Positions 16,895-25,246 of a stretch of 64,000 nucleotides of DNA are shown here, one piece after another; position 1 is the stretch's first letter, and each line of letters begins with the position of its first letter. The stretch comes from Bradyrhizobium sp. 190. Its GTDB lineage: Bacteria > Pseudomonadota > Alphaproteobacteria > Rhizobiales > Xanthobacteraceae. A program made the translations under genes and the position numbers. The DNA lies in contig NZ_JADPJL010000008.1 in assembly GCF_023073415.1 (NCBI RefSeq), positions 744,001-808,000 on the forward strand, in the 5' to 3' direction. Below the pieces are notes generated by a model. That model was not told the origin of the DNA and made no database searches. It saw nothing but the letters and a program-made list of their open reading frames with translations.

Positions 16895-18292
16895 TCATGA
16901 CGCTGGCCGCAGTCGTTGCTCGGTCGGTTCAAGCCGGCACCGGGCGGCGATGACGCGGCTGTCCGGAAGCGACGGGCAATCGTCGACGAGTTCTTCCAGA
17001 TGGCGCGCGCGTTTGTCGCCGATGACGTCGGAAGCAGCCTGCCGAAAGCGGGCGCGGATTTCCTCCGGCGTCGCGGCAATGACATTGTCGAGACGTTGAT
17101 GGATGGTCTTTCCGTCGCGCAATCCTACAAGGACCTCGGCACCCTGGTTGGCCGGGAACGCGGCGGAGAGGTCAGACGCGCTTTGCAGATCGGTCAGCTC
17201 GATAAGGCGGAGTATCTTGGGATCGTCGATCTGCGCGTAATTTTCTTCTTCGAGCGCACCGCGCGCCAGCACGGCAGCGACACTGAAGGGAATGCTCATC
17301 TTGGTCTGCAGCGCGTTATGAAACGGCCCCTTGGAGTCGCAACCGGGATAGCGGGCCGCCGCTTCGGGGACTCGGATCGCAACGGTCGCGATGTCTTCCG
17401 ATGTCCGGAGTTGGCGCGCGACACGCAGGGCTGTCTGCGCCGCGGTCTGCGCAAAATTGCAGGCAGGGGCCGGCTTGTTGTAGACGGCCATGATCTCGGG
17501 CTGTGGGTTGGCAAACAATTGGATATTGGCGGGAGCAGGCTGACGGTGGAAGGCGGCGAACAATCCGGCCTCGCCCTCAAGGATCGTTTCCGAGGCTAGA
17601 GCGCCGGCCTCGGCGAGTTCGATTGCGGCAATTGCGTTGCGCGCGGCAAAGCCCGGATGGAAATACATCTCGGAGCCGCCGGCGCGGGGCCATTCGTTCA
17701 GGCCGGAGGATGTGTTGGCGGCAATGGCGACTGCGCTGGTTGCAGCACCTTCGCTGAGACCAAGGGCATAGCTTCCCGCCATCGCTGCGCCGAGCGGCGC
17801 GACAAGGCCGGTCGGCCGGTAGAGGCGGGCTAGGTCGGCGGTAAAGAGTGCGCGGCCGATCTGTGCGCCGGTCTCATAGCCGATGATCGCGGCGGCAAGG
17901 AATGTCGCGCCGGATAGCGGCGCTCGTTGCGACAGGGCGAGCAGGGTCGGCCAGATCACTACGCCATGATGGCAGATGCTGGCGGCGTGCATGTCTTCGC
18001 GCACCAGGCCGTGGCCCATGGTCGCGTTGGCAAAGGCCGCGTCGCCCGGCGAGGCGAGGGTGCGGGTGCCGATGATGGTTGCGCCGTCTCCAACCTCGCG
18101 CGCGATGCCGATCGCCTGGCGGCTCCACGGGTGGTTGCGGGCCTCGAAAGCGCAGGAGAGGAAATCCAGCAGGCAGATTTTCGCCTTGGCGATGACATCA
18201 GCATCGAAGCGGCCGGGATTGATGGCAAGCGCTGTGCGAGCCAGCGCTCGCGCCAACGAAATCTCGCCTGGTCCGGTTGACTCGATCGTCAT
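16895..18292 (-). CDS. MmgE/PrpD family protein, copy 1
   Basis: A 465-residue protein of the MmgE/PrpD family, which includes 2-methylcitrate dehydratase, aconitate decarboxylase and many uncharacterised hydro-lyases or epimerases. Family hallmarks seen are the N-terminal helical domain with KICLLDFLSCAFEA, GDAAFANATMGHGLVREDMH, SICHHGVVIWPTLLAL and the later IAANTSSGLNEWPRAGGSEMYFHPG. No methylcitrate synthase or propionate genes are nearby, so PrpD function itself is unlikely. It is 33 bases downstream of the hydroxyisobutyrate-dehydrogenase-like gene and presumably acts on the same hydroxy-acid pathway. Confidence 0.88.
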   Translation of the reverse strand: MTIESTGPGEISLARALARTALAINPGRFDADVIAKAKICLLDFLSCAFEARNHPWSRQAIGIAREVGDGATIIGTRTLASPGDAAFANATMGHGLVREDMHAASICHHGVVIWPTLLALSQRAPLSGATFLAAAIIGYETGAQIGRALFTADLARLYRPTGLVAPLGAAMAGSYALGLSEGAATSAVAIAANTSSGLNEWPRAGGSEMYFHPGFAARNAIAAIELAEAGALASETILEGEAGLFAAFHRQPAPANIQLFANPQPEIMAVYNKPAPACNFAQTAAQTALRVARQLRTSEDIATVAIRVPEAAARYPGCDSKGPFHNALQTKMSIPFSVAAVLARGALEEENYAQIDDPKILRLIELTDLQSASDLSAAFPANQGAEVLVGLRDGKTIHQRLDNVIAATPEEIRARFRQAASDVIGDKRARHLEELVDDCPSLPDSRVIAARCRLEPTEQRLRPAS

Positions 18293-18325
18293 GGCAATCG
18301 CCCTTCGCGTGCTGGTGGCCTCGGT

Positions 18326-19219
18326 CTAGCCGCGCATTTCGACGCCGGCCCATTCCTCCAGCACTTTCGCGATCGACGTAAAGTCGGATGACGCACCATA
18401 TTTGGCGTTGGTGATGGCGAGCATCTGCCGGACCACGGAACCGCAGACCATCGGAACACCCATCGCCTCGGCTTCATCGACGCAGAGCCGCACGTCCTTG
18501 TAGGAGAGGCCGGTGGTAAATCCGAAATCGAACGTGCCGGGAAGCACCGCGCGGGGGAATTTATCTTCCGAGGCGCTGTTGCGCCCGCTGCTGGCGTTGA
18601 TGATGTCGATCAACACTTTGGCGTTGACGCCGCCCTTGACGCCCATCGCCACCGCTTCGGAGGTGATCACCAGCGCCGCCGCCGCCATCAGATTGTTCGC
18701 GAGTTTCGCGGTCTGTGCCGTGCCCGGCTTGTCGCCGGTGTAAAACAGCTTTCCGAAATGCTTCAGGATCGGTTCGACCCGGTCATAAGTCGCCTTCGGG
18801 CACGACACCATCACTGCAAGCGTACCGTTCACCGCACCCTTGATGCCGCCGCTGACCGGCGCATCGACCAGCGTCAGGTTCCGCGCTTCGAATCCCTTCG
18901 CGATCAATTTGGCGGCGCCGGGCCCGGTGGTGGACAAGTCGATCAGCACCGTGGCGCGGTTTCCGGCAATGATTCCATCGGGCCCCAGCGCAACCGCCTT
19001 GACGATGTCGGGAGTCGGCAAGCTTGCCAGCACGATATCGGCGCTCGATGCCACTTCGGCAGGCGATTGCGCAAGCCGTGCGCCGCGCGCAACCAGCGCC
19101 TTGGTTGCCTCCGTCTGCGAATCGTAAATGCACAGCGAATAGCCGGCGTCGAGCAGGCGCCCGGCCATCGGTCCACCCATGCGGCCTGTTCCGACAAAGC
19201 CGATTGTTTCTGCTGCCAT
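18326..19219 (-). CDS. 3-hydroxyisobutyrate-dehydrogenase-family NAD(P)-dependent oxidoreductase
   Basis: The ATG at 19219 gives MAAETIGFVGTGRMGGPMAGRLL, the exact position of the family's N-terminal dinucleotide fold. The longer frame to 19300 adds arginine-rich residues with no family match. GGGAG lies just upstream. The conserved substrate motif is DAPVSGGIKGAVNGTLAVMV and the catalytic Lys lies in KLANNLMAAAALVITSEA. These beta-hydroxyacid dehydrogenases oxidise 3-hydroxy acids or reduce tartronate/succinate semialdehydes. It is the first gene of the minus-strand block and faces a second MmgE/PrpD gene across 176 bases. Confidence 0.9.
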   Translation of the reverse strand: MAAETIGFVGTGRMGGPMAGRLLDAGYSLCIYDSQTEATKALVARGARLAQSPAEVASSADIVLASLPTPDIVKAVALGPDGIIAGNRATVLIDLSTTGPGAAKLIAKGFEARNLTLVDAPVSGGIKGAVNGTLAVMVSCPKATYDRVEPILKHFGKLFYTGDKPGTAQTAKLANNLMAAAALVITSEAVAMGVKGGVNAKVLIDIINASSGRNSASEDKFPRAVLPGTFDFGFTTGLSYKDVRLCVDEAEAMGVPMVCGSVVRQMLAITNAKYGASSDFTSIAKVLEEWAGVEMRG

Positions 19220-19294
19220 GGTTCGCTCCCTGCCGCGCCGCAAGCGCATTCTTGTTCTTGCCGCGGCTAGGTTCCCTGGCCGCGTTTGGTCGAA

Positions 19295-19341
19295 TGTCAA
19301 GATTGTCAGTCAATCTGTCAAGCATAAGATTCTTGTCGACA
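19295..19341. promoter_or_regulatory. Repeat-rich divergent control region
   Basis: Between the two divergent catabolic units, tgtcaag occurs at 19295-19301 and 19316-19322, 21 bases (two helical turns) apart. An inverted repeat agattg (19300-19305)/caatct (19311-19316) lies between them, and the palindrome tgtcgaca is at 19334-19341. The layout suits binding by a dimeric regulator, possibly the GntR protein of this block. That link is inferred. Confidence 0.35.
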
Positions 19342-19395
19342 GGCCGCGTCACGCCGGAATAGGGTCAGAAAAACAAGGTCCGAGGAATTCGCTCA

Positions 19396-20739
19396 GTGCG
19401 GCAAGATGAAGCGCAAGGTGCCGGCACAGTTTTCGGCGATTTCGTTGCCGGCACGGTGTGGGCGGATGTCGCCGCGCAAAGTCACGAAGCGAAACGCTCG
19501 ATCCTTAATTTCTTCGCGACCGCGCTGGGTTCGGCGAATGACCCCGCCGTCACCGCGGCGTTGCGCACGTTGTTGCCGTTCAGCGGTGCTGCGACGTCGA
19601 CGATCATCGGCCGTTCGGAACGGCTCGACGCCATGTGCGCGTCGTTCCTCAACGCGATTTCGGCCAATCTGCTCGATTTCGACGATACGCATCTGGACAC
19701 CATCATTCATCCGGCGGCACCCGTCGCAGCGCCGGTTCTGGCGTTGGCGCAAGCGCGGGAATTTTCGGGGCGGGCGGTTCTCACGGCATTTATTCTCGGC
19801 GTCGAGGTCGAATGTCGCGTCGGCAATGCAGTGTCTCCCGGACATTATGCGCGTGGCTGGCACATCACCTCGACTTGCGGGGTGTTTGGCGCGGCCGCAG
19901 CCTGCGCGAAACTACTCGGGCTTTCGGCGGACCAGATTTCAAATGCGATCGGAATTGCCGCCAGCCAGTCGGCCGGGATCGTCGAAAATCTCCCGAGCGC
20001 CGCGAAGAATGTCAGCGTTGGCAACGCGGCGCGCAACGGCCTGTTTGCTGCATTGCTTGCGGCTGAAGGCTATTCAGCATCGCCGCGGGCTATTGAGGGT
20101 CCGCTCGGCTGGGCCCGTGCCATGGGTGACGAACCTGATATGGCGCGGTTGACGGGCAGTCTCGGCAAGACCTGGGAGATCGCGAAGAACACCTACAAGC
20201 CATATCCCGCGGGCATCGTGTTTCATGCTGTGATCGACGCCTGCTTCGAACTGCGAGCAAGCCTGAACCAGCGCATCGATAATATCGCCTCCATCACGGT
20301 GCAGGGCTCGGCGCTGTTGCTGGCGCGCGGCGACCGGCCGGTTCGCAACGAACGCGACGCGCGGGTCAGCATTCATCATTGCGCCGCCTGTGCGTTGCTG
20401 CTGGGTGCGGCCGGCGTCACCGAGTTCGCGGACGCAACCGTATTTCGGCCGAACATCGTGTCGCTGCGCCAGAAGGTGAGGGCGATGCTTGACGGGTCGC
20501 TTCCGGATGGTGCCGCGCGCGTCATTATCCAACTGACGTCGGGAGAGACGTTCGAAAAGGTTGTGATGGAAGCGAAAGGCAGTCTTGCCGACCCATTATC
20601 CGACCGTGATGTCGAAGCGAAAGTGCGCGATTGCGCGCGGCTGGGCGGCACCGATTGGGATATAGATCGCATCATCGATGGTGTCTGGCGTCTCGACACG
20701 CTTGCGGACGTCGCGAGCCTGATGAGGGTGCACGGATGA
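19396..20739 (+). CDS. MmgE/PrpD family protein, copy 2
   Basis: A 447-residue MmgE/PrpD member with NAISANLLDFDDTHLDTIIHP, GRAVLTAFILGVEVECRVGNAV, a His/Gly stretch GWHITSTCGVFGAAAACAKLLGL and KPYPAGIVFHAVIDAC, all in family order. The GTG at 19396 is the chosen start, with aggaa about 9 bases before it. It is only distantly like copy 1 and is the more typical member. It leads a short plus-strand unit with a CMD protein and a lactonase-like hydrolase. Hydration or dehydration of a branched hydroxy acid is plausible but unproven. Confidence 0.88.
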   Translation: MRQDEAQGAGTVFGDFVAGTVWADVAAQSHEAKRSILNFFATALGSANDPAVTAALRTLLPFSGAATSTIIGRSERLDAMCASFLNAISANLLDFDDTHLDTIIHPAAPVAAPVLALAQAREFSGRAVLTAFILGVEVECRVGNAVSPGHYARGWHITSTCGVFGAAAACAKLLGLSADQISNAIGIAASQSAGIVENLPSAAKNVSVGNAARNGLFAALLAAEGYSASPRAIEGPLGWARAMGDEPDMARLTGSLGKTWEIAKNTYKPYPAGIVFHAVIDACFELRASLNQRIDNIASITVQGSALLLARGDRPVRNERDARVSIHHCAACALLLGAAGVTEFADATVFRPNIVSLRQKVRAMLDGSLPDGAARVIIQLTSGETFEKVVMEAKGSLADPLSDRDVEAKVRDCARLGGTDWDIDRIIDGVWRLDTLADVASLMRVHG

Positions 20740-20789
20740 GCCGCGCCGCCTTGAAAAAGCAGTTCTCAAAACAATGAAAGGAACCAACG

Positions 20790-21167
20790 ATGACTGAATT
20801 GTTCGACAAGGGCCTAAAGGTGCGCAAGGAAGTGCTCGGCGAGGACTATGTCAACAAGTCCATTGCCGGCGCGGATGAATTCACCCGAACGATGGCCGAA
20901 TGGTCGACCGAATTCTGTTGGGGTGCATTGTGGACCCGGCCGGGGCTCGACCGTCGCACCCGCAGCATCGTCAATCTGGCGATGCTCGGCGCGCTCAATC
21001 GGCCCCACGAACTGAAGCTGCACGTCAAAGGGGCCTTGAAGAACGGCCTCACCAAGGACGAGATCAAGGAGATCCTGCTTCAGGTCGGAGTCTACTGCGG
21101 CATCCCATCGGGAATCGACGCCTTCCGGAACGCACGGGAGGCGTTCAACGAAGTGGAAGGGAAGTGA
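20790..21167 (+). CDS. Carboxymuconolactone decarboxylase (CMD) family protein, second copy
   Basis: A 125-residue PcaC-like protein, almost colinear with the one at 10394-10774: EFCWGALWTRPGL, LNLAMLGALNRPHELKLHVKGAL and VGVYCGIPSGIDAFRNAREAF. Here the position after RP is His (HELKLH), as in classic PcaC, whereas the other copy has Gln. Decarboxylation or ring opening of a lactone is the family chemistry. It is followed after 27 bases by a metallo-beta-lactamase-fold hydrolase, a sensible partner for lactone chemistry. Confidence 0.9.
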   Translation: MTELFDKGLKVRKEVLGEDYVNKSIAGADEFTRTMAEWSTEFCWGALWTRPGLDRRTRSIVNLAMLGALNRPHELKLHVKGALKNGLTKDEIKEILLQVGVYCGIPSGIDAFRNAREAFNEVEGK

Positions 21168-21194
21168 GGAGCAGCCGGTCTATTGGGAGATAGC

Positions 21195-22028
21195 ATGGCC
21201 GATCAGGAATACGAGCTCTTCGCTATCCGCTATGCCACCCGCGATGCGCGGCGCAGCGATCATTTCATCGGCGGCGATCCGCACGACGGCCCGATGCCGA
21301 TGGACTATTTCATGTGGCTGGCAAGAGGAGGAGGCCGCACCTTCGTCATCGACACCGGCTTTAACGCGGAAGTCGCGAACAAGCGGAGAAGGACATTCCT
21401 GCGTTGCCCGGTGGAGACGCTTGGCGCGTTCGACATCGATGCCGCCGGGATCGAGGACGTTATCCTCACGCATCTGCATTACGACCATGTGGGAAATTTC
21501 GACCGGTTCCCGAACGCGCGATTCCATCTCCAGGAACGCGAAATTGCCTATGCCACGGGACGCTTCATGCGATATCCGCGGTTATCGCATTCGTTCGAGG
21601 TCGAGGATGTCTGCGGGATCGTACGGCTCAACTATGCGCGGCGGGTGCTGTTCTACGATGGTGACGCCGAACTCGCTCCCGGCCTTACCATACATGCCGC
21701 AGGCGGCCATTCGGCCGGGCTTCAGTTCGTTCGCGTCAGGACCCGCCGCGGATTCGTCGTGCTGGCCTCCGACGTCAGTCATTTCTATGAGAATATGGCG
21801 AGCGAACGCCCATTTACGACCGCCCTTCATATCGGCGAAATGCTGGAGGGGTTCGACCGGCTGCTGAAACTGGCGCCGGACGAGAGCTGCATCATTCCCG
21901 GCCATGATCCGCTCGTGATGAAGCTGTATCCGGCACCGAGCCCGGAATTAGAGGGCATTGCTGTACGCCTCGACGTGCCGCCATCGGGAGCCGCGCCCGT
22001 TCGCGCTGACTATCTGTCGGGACACTAG
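21195..22028 (+). CDS. MBL-fold metallo-hydrolase, N-acyl-homoserine-lactonase-like
   Basis: The ATG at 21195 follows a good GGGAGA site (21185-21190), so the upstream TTG is not needed. The product has 277 residues. The dinuclear zinc motif is THLHYDHVGN (His93, His95, Asp97, His98), with His172 in GGHSAG, Asp193 in ASDVSHF and His in IPGHDP. The layout and size fit the AttM/AiiB-like lactonase group. Beside a CMD protein, the likely role is hydrolysis of a pathway lactone. Quorum quenching is an alternative that the context does not favour. Confidence 0.85.
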   Translation: MADQEYELFAIRYATRDARRSDHFIGGDPHDGPMPMDYFMWLARGGGRTFVIDTGFNAEVANKRRRTFLRCPVETLGAFDIDAAGIEDVILTHLHYDHVGNFDRFPNARFHLQEREIAYATGRFMRYPRLSHSFEVEDVCGIVRLNYARRVLFYDGDAELAPGLTIHAAGGHSAGLQFVRVRTRRGFVVLASDVSHFYENMASERPFTTALHIGEMLEGFDRLLKLAPDESCIIPGHDPLVMKLYPAPSPELEGIAVRLDVPPSGAAPVRADYLSGH

Positions 22029-22083
22029 CCGATCTCGATACGACGTCGACGGAGGCGAGTGCCTTCGAGGCGCGATGCCGTGC

Positions 22084-22196
22084 TTATTTCTCCGCCGCGG
22101 CATTTAGAATCGGCAATAGCCGTGCGGATTCGCGTTTGACCAGGTCCGCGAGGGTTTTGGTCCGCGGGCGGCTTTGCTCCAATCGCTTCTGGCCAG
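22084..22196 (-). pseudogene. Possible C-terminal remnant of a Bug/TctC receptor
   Basis: On the minus strand a short frame reads RTKTLADLVKRESAR then LLPILNAAAEK and stops at 22084-22086, resembling the last 25-30 residues of some Bug-family solute receptors. Upstream, the frame is cut by the end of the 22206-22499 gene. It is too short to be sure. A decayed receptor gene would fit this convergent junction. Confidence 0.3.
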
Positions 22197-22205
22197 GCGG
22201 TCACA

Positions 22206-22499
22206 TCATCGTTCGACGTGAGCGCGAATAGCGTTTGATTGCGCGTCGATCCAACCGTGATTGCGGGCTGCTTCGATCATGGCGAAATAGTTCTTCTGCC
22301 ACCGTTCGCCATCGGGCCGGCCGGGCAGCGTCGGGACGAGCTCGATTGAGATCAGCGCGTTTCGCTCGTCGACGAATGTAATTCCCTCAATCGAGGCCGA
22401 ACCGGCACTCCAATCGCCCTTCACGCGCAGCTTGAAATTACGGAAATCTTCCGGCTCGGTGAGGGACAGGCCTTTGCCTGGTGAGTATTCCACGATCAT
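22206..22499 (-). CDS. Small conserved-looking protein of unknown function
   Basis: A 97-residue protein, MIVEYSPGKGLSLTEPEDFRNF at the start, with alternating charged and hydrophobic residues and no signal peptide or membrane segment. I do not recognise a family. It follows the flavin reductase by 34 bases on the same strand, and the compositional balance and codon use look like a real gene. It may be a small accessory of the oxygenase/reductase pair. The start ATG at 22499 is the only good one. Confidence 0.55.
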   Translation of the reverse strand: MIVEYSPGKGLSLTEPEDFRNFKLRVKGDWSAGSASIEGITFVDERNALISIELVPTLPGRPDGERWQKNYFAMIEAARNHGWIDAQSNAIRAHVER

Positions 22500-22533
22500 C
22501 GCTCAGCTCCGATGGTGCTTTCGTAGATACCAG

Positions 22534-23097
22534 TCACGCAACCGGCAGTGTGTGCAACTCGCCCTGAAAGTTTATCACCGGATTTCCTGCACAATGCTGT
22601 CGCGTCGCAACAATACGGCCGATCAGAATGCCATGGCTGCCGACGATCTGATGCTGCTGCAGCACGCAATCAATGGTGCATATTGCGGTTTCCAGCAACG
22701 GGGCGCCGGTAATTCCTGCGTTCCAGCGAGCATCCCCGAAGCGGTCTGCACCACTAACGCCGGTTAAACCCGCGAAGCGCTGAGCCAACGCCTCCTGTCC
22801 GTCTCTCAGCAAACTGATTCCAAAGTACCCGTTAGTGAGGATTGAACCGTGAGTCTCCGACTTCGTATTGACGCTCACCAGAAGGCACGGGGGATCCATG
22901 CAAAGCGAAGTGACAGAACTCGCCGTCAACCCCCGTCGGGCATCGCCGATGCCTGTGGCGACAATCGCTACGCCGCTCGCCAGATTGCGCATTGCGTTGC
23001 GAAATTCGATCGCCTTGACGTGCGGAAAATGGGCGAGGTGGGCGCCGCTCGCGCGCTGGCCGACATGCGGCATTGCGGTCGAGGGTGCCTTGATCAT
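22534..23097 (-). CDS. Flavin reductase (FMN-binding split-barrel family)
   Basis: A 187-residue flavin:NAD(P)H reductase of the HpaC/SnaC type. Typical segments are FRNAMRNLASGVAIVATG, GLTASSVTSLCMDPPCLLVSVNTKSETH and NGYFGISLL. It supplies reduced FMN to a partner monooxygenase. It overlaps the luciferase-like gene by four bases (23094-23097), strong evidence that the two form a two-component monooxygenase. The N-terminus up to about residue 27 is longer than usual, so a later start is possible. Confidence 0.9.
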   Translation of the reverse strand: MIKAPSTAMPHVGQRASGAHLAHFPHVKAIEFRNAMRNLASGVAIVATGIGDARRGLTASSVTSLCMDPPCLLVSVNTKSETHGSILTNGYFGISLLRDGQEALAQRFAGLTGVSGADRFGDARWNAGITGAPLLETAICTIDCVLQQHQIVGSHGILIGRIVATRQHCAGNPVINFQGELHTLPVA

Positions 23098-24188
23098 GCG
23101 ACAACACCCTCGCTGTCATGCTTTGCGTGCGCGGGGATGGCGGTGCCGCTCAACTCGCGCCGGACCGCCGGGATGATCTTGCTGCCCCACAGCTCGATCT
23201 GCCGCAGCATCGTCTTCTGATCGAAATCACCAAGCTGGGTTTGCAGCGCGATGTGCGACGGCTTCAATACGGTGATTTCCTCGAGCAGGCGGTCGATCAC
23301 CTGGTTGACGCTTCCAACCGGCAGATTCTTGCGCATCGTTTCCAGCGACATGTCATTCGGGCCGGCCTCCTCCTTGATGAGGTAGCCATCCTCGCTCTGG
23401 GCGCGGCGGAACTTGAGGCTTTCGGATACCCGGCGCTGGAAGCGTGCGTTGTCGAGATAGGACGTGATCTCGCTCTCATTGTCGCTGGCATAACCGCAAC
23501 GCAGGAAGCCGAACCTGACATCGTCGATGGAACGTCCCTCCTTTGCCGCTATCCCTTCCAGCCGTTCGCGCAGGGCTTTCACCGCGTCGAGGCCGTTGAG
23601 CAGTGCCGTGACGAATAAATTGTGGTTGTCGCGAATGGCGCGTCCAAGCGTCTCCGGATGACCTGATGTCACCCAGATCGGCGGCATCGGCGTTTGCACC
23701 GTTCGCACCGCAATCGCAGTCGGCGGCATCTGCAGGTGCGTTCCCTGATAGGAGAAGACGCGTTCGCGCATGCCCGCTTCAAGGATCTCGTAGAACTCCG
23801 CAAACAGCGAATGCGAATCCTTCAGGTCGACGCCGAAGCGATCGAATTCGAACTGCTGATAGCCGGAGCCGATGCCGAGATCGAGGCGGCCGCCTGAGAC
23901 CGTATCTGCAAAGCCGATCTCCCCCAGCAGTCGCGCGGGATGATACAGCGGCAACACGCAGACCGCGGTGCCCAGCCGAATCCGCTTGGTCAGTCCGGCG
24001 CAGTGCGCCACCATCATCAGCGGCGACGGGCACAGGCTGTAATTGTTGAAGTGATGCTCGGCGTACCACGCTGTATCGAAACCGGCCGCCTCCGCGGCAA
24101 CGGTCTGCTCGACCGCATTGCTGATGACCTGTTGCGAGGTTTGGTGGTAGCCGCGCTGCTGCGCCAGAATGAATACGCCGAATTCCAT
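23094..24188 (-). CDS. Luciferase-like flavin-dependent monooxygenase (LLM class)
   Basis: The ATG at 24188 gives MEFGVFILAQQRGYHQTSQ, the normal start. A longer frame to 24350 adds 54 residues overlapping the regulator promoter. The 364-residue TIM-barrel protein has AEAAGFDTAWYAEHHFNNYSL, RIRLGTAVCVLPLYHPARLLGE and SGGRLDLGIGSGYQQFEFDRFG, all standard for bacterial-luciferase-family oxygenases that use FMNH2 and O2. With the overlapping flavin reductase it should oxygenate an unknown organic substrate. A LysR regulator is divergent. Confidence 0.92.
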   Translation of the reverse strand: MEFGVFILAQQRGYHQTSQQVISNAVEQTVAAEAAGFDTAWYAEHHFNNYSLCPSPLMMVAHCAGLTKRIRLGTAVCVLPLYHPARLLGEIGFADTVSGGRLDLGIGSGYQQFEFDRFGVDLKDSHSLFAEFYEILEAGMRERVFSYQGTHLQMPPTAIAVRTVQTPMPPIWVTSGHPETLGRAIRDNHNLFVTALLNGLDAVKALRERLEGIAAKEGRSIDDVRFGFLRCGYASDNESEITSYLDNARFQRRVSESLKFRRAQSEDGYLIKEEAGPNDMSLETMRKNLPVGSVNQVIDRLLEEITVLKPSHIALQTQLGDFDQKTMLRQIELWGSKIIPAVRRELSGTAIPAHAKHDSEGVVA

Positions 24189-24285
24189 GGGATGCGTCCT
24201 CCACCTTTTGCGTCGTGGCCGTTTGCGACCGGTTGAGGGGAGGTTATGGCCTTGAGGTTTTTCGAACAATTGGCGTAATCTGAGC

Positions 24286-24311
24286 ATCTCTTTTGCAAAA
24301 TATGAAAAGAT
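24286..24311. promoter_or_regulatory. Near-palindromic AT-rich site before the LysR start
   Basis: The stretch reads atctctttt, gcaaaatatg, then aaaagat, an imperfect dyad that ends one base before the LysR ATG (24313) and about 100 bases from the oxygenase start. LysR regulators usually bind such A/T-flanked dyads in divergent promoters. This is weak evidence on its own. Confidence 0.3.
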
Positions 24312-24312
24312 A

Positions 24313-25227
24313 ATGAACCGCCTCCAGGCCATGGAATTGTTCGTCAGCACCGTCCGCGAAGGCAGTTTCTCTGCAGCCGGACGCCGGGCCGGGCTCTCTC
24401 CGGCGTCAGTTTCCCGCTATGTCGGAGAGCTCGAGGCCCAGCTTGGGGTGCAATTGATCAATCGCAGCACCCGCCATCTCGGATTGACCGAAGCCGGCAA
24501 AATCTTCTTCCAGCGAACCGAACAGGTGCTGCACGGCATCGAGGAAGCCGAGGCCGCCGCGCTCGCCCTGCAGAGCACACCGCGCGGAACGCTCCGGGTT
24601 CATTCGCGGACGCTCTTTGGGATCAAGGTGCTTTCACCGCTGATTCCCCAGTTCCAGAAGCTCTATCCGGAGTTGAAGGTCGACCTTCGTCTGTCGGAAC
24701 GGCGCGTCCAGCTCCGAGAAGAAGAGTTCGACATCGATTTTCAGATCGCCGCGCCCAAGGATCCGGGCCTGATGCAGCGCAGGCTATTGAGGAGCGAACG
24801 AATCCTCGTGGCCTCGCCGGACTATGTCGGGCGAATGCCAAAGCTGCGCGGGCCGGATGATCTGGCTGGTCACAACTGCCTGACCTACTGGATGGGACCG
24901 GAGGACGTGGTCTGGAAGTTCATGCGCAAGAGCCGGCTCCGCGAAATCATCGTGCCGTCCTCGTTCAACAGTAACAACGGCATCATTCTGTGCGATCTCG
25001 CCGTGCGCGGGCATGGCATTGCGCTGCTCGACGACTACACGGTCGCTGACGAGTTGCAGAACGGGAGGCTGGTGCGTCTTCTGCCGGACTTCCGTGTGAC
25101 CAATTCCACTTTTGACGAGGGCATCTACGCCACGTTCCAGCAGAGCAGCCACTTGCCGGAAAAGATCAGGGTCTTTGTTGACTACATGGCGGACAGCGTG
25201 CCGCGGCAGATCAAGCGCTCCGCCTAG
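24313..25227 (+). CDS. LysR-family transcriptional regulator
   Basis: A 304-residue LysR protein with an N-terminal helix-turn-helix (residues about 5-62; FVSTVREGSFSAAGRRAGLSPASVSRYVGELEAQLG) and a periplasmic-binding-like effector domain (about 90-295, beginning GTLRVHSRTLFGIKVLSPLIPQF). It belongs to the broad CrgA/DsdC-like group. It is divergent from the luciferase-like oxygenase, the classic arrangement for LysR activators, so the oxygenase/reductase operon is its likely target. The effector is unknown. Confidence 0.9.
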   Translation: MNRLQAMELFVSTVREGSFSAAGRRAGLSPASVSRYVGELEAQLGVQLINRSTRHLGLTEAGKIFFQRTEQVLHGIEEAEAAALALQSTPRGTLRVHSRTLFGIKVLSPLIPQFQKLYPELKVDLRLSERRVQLREEEFDIDFQIAAPKDPGLMQRRLLRSERILVASPDYVGRMPKLRGPDDLAGHNCLTYWMGPEDVVWKFMRKSRLREIIVPSSFNSNNGIILCDLAVRGHGIALLDDYTVADELQNGRLVRLLPDFRVTNSTFDEGIYATFQQSSHLPEKIRVFVDYMADSVPRQIKRSA

Positions 25228-25246
25228 CGTCAAACACCCGATCGAC

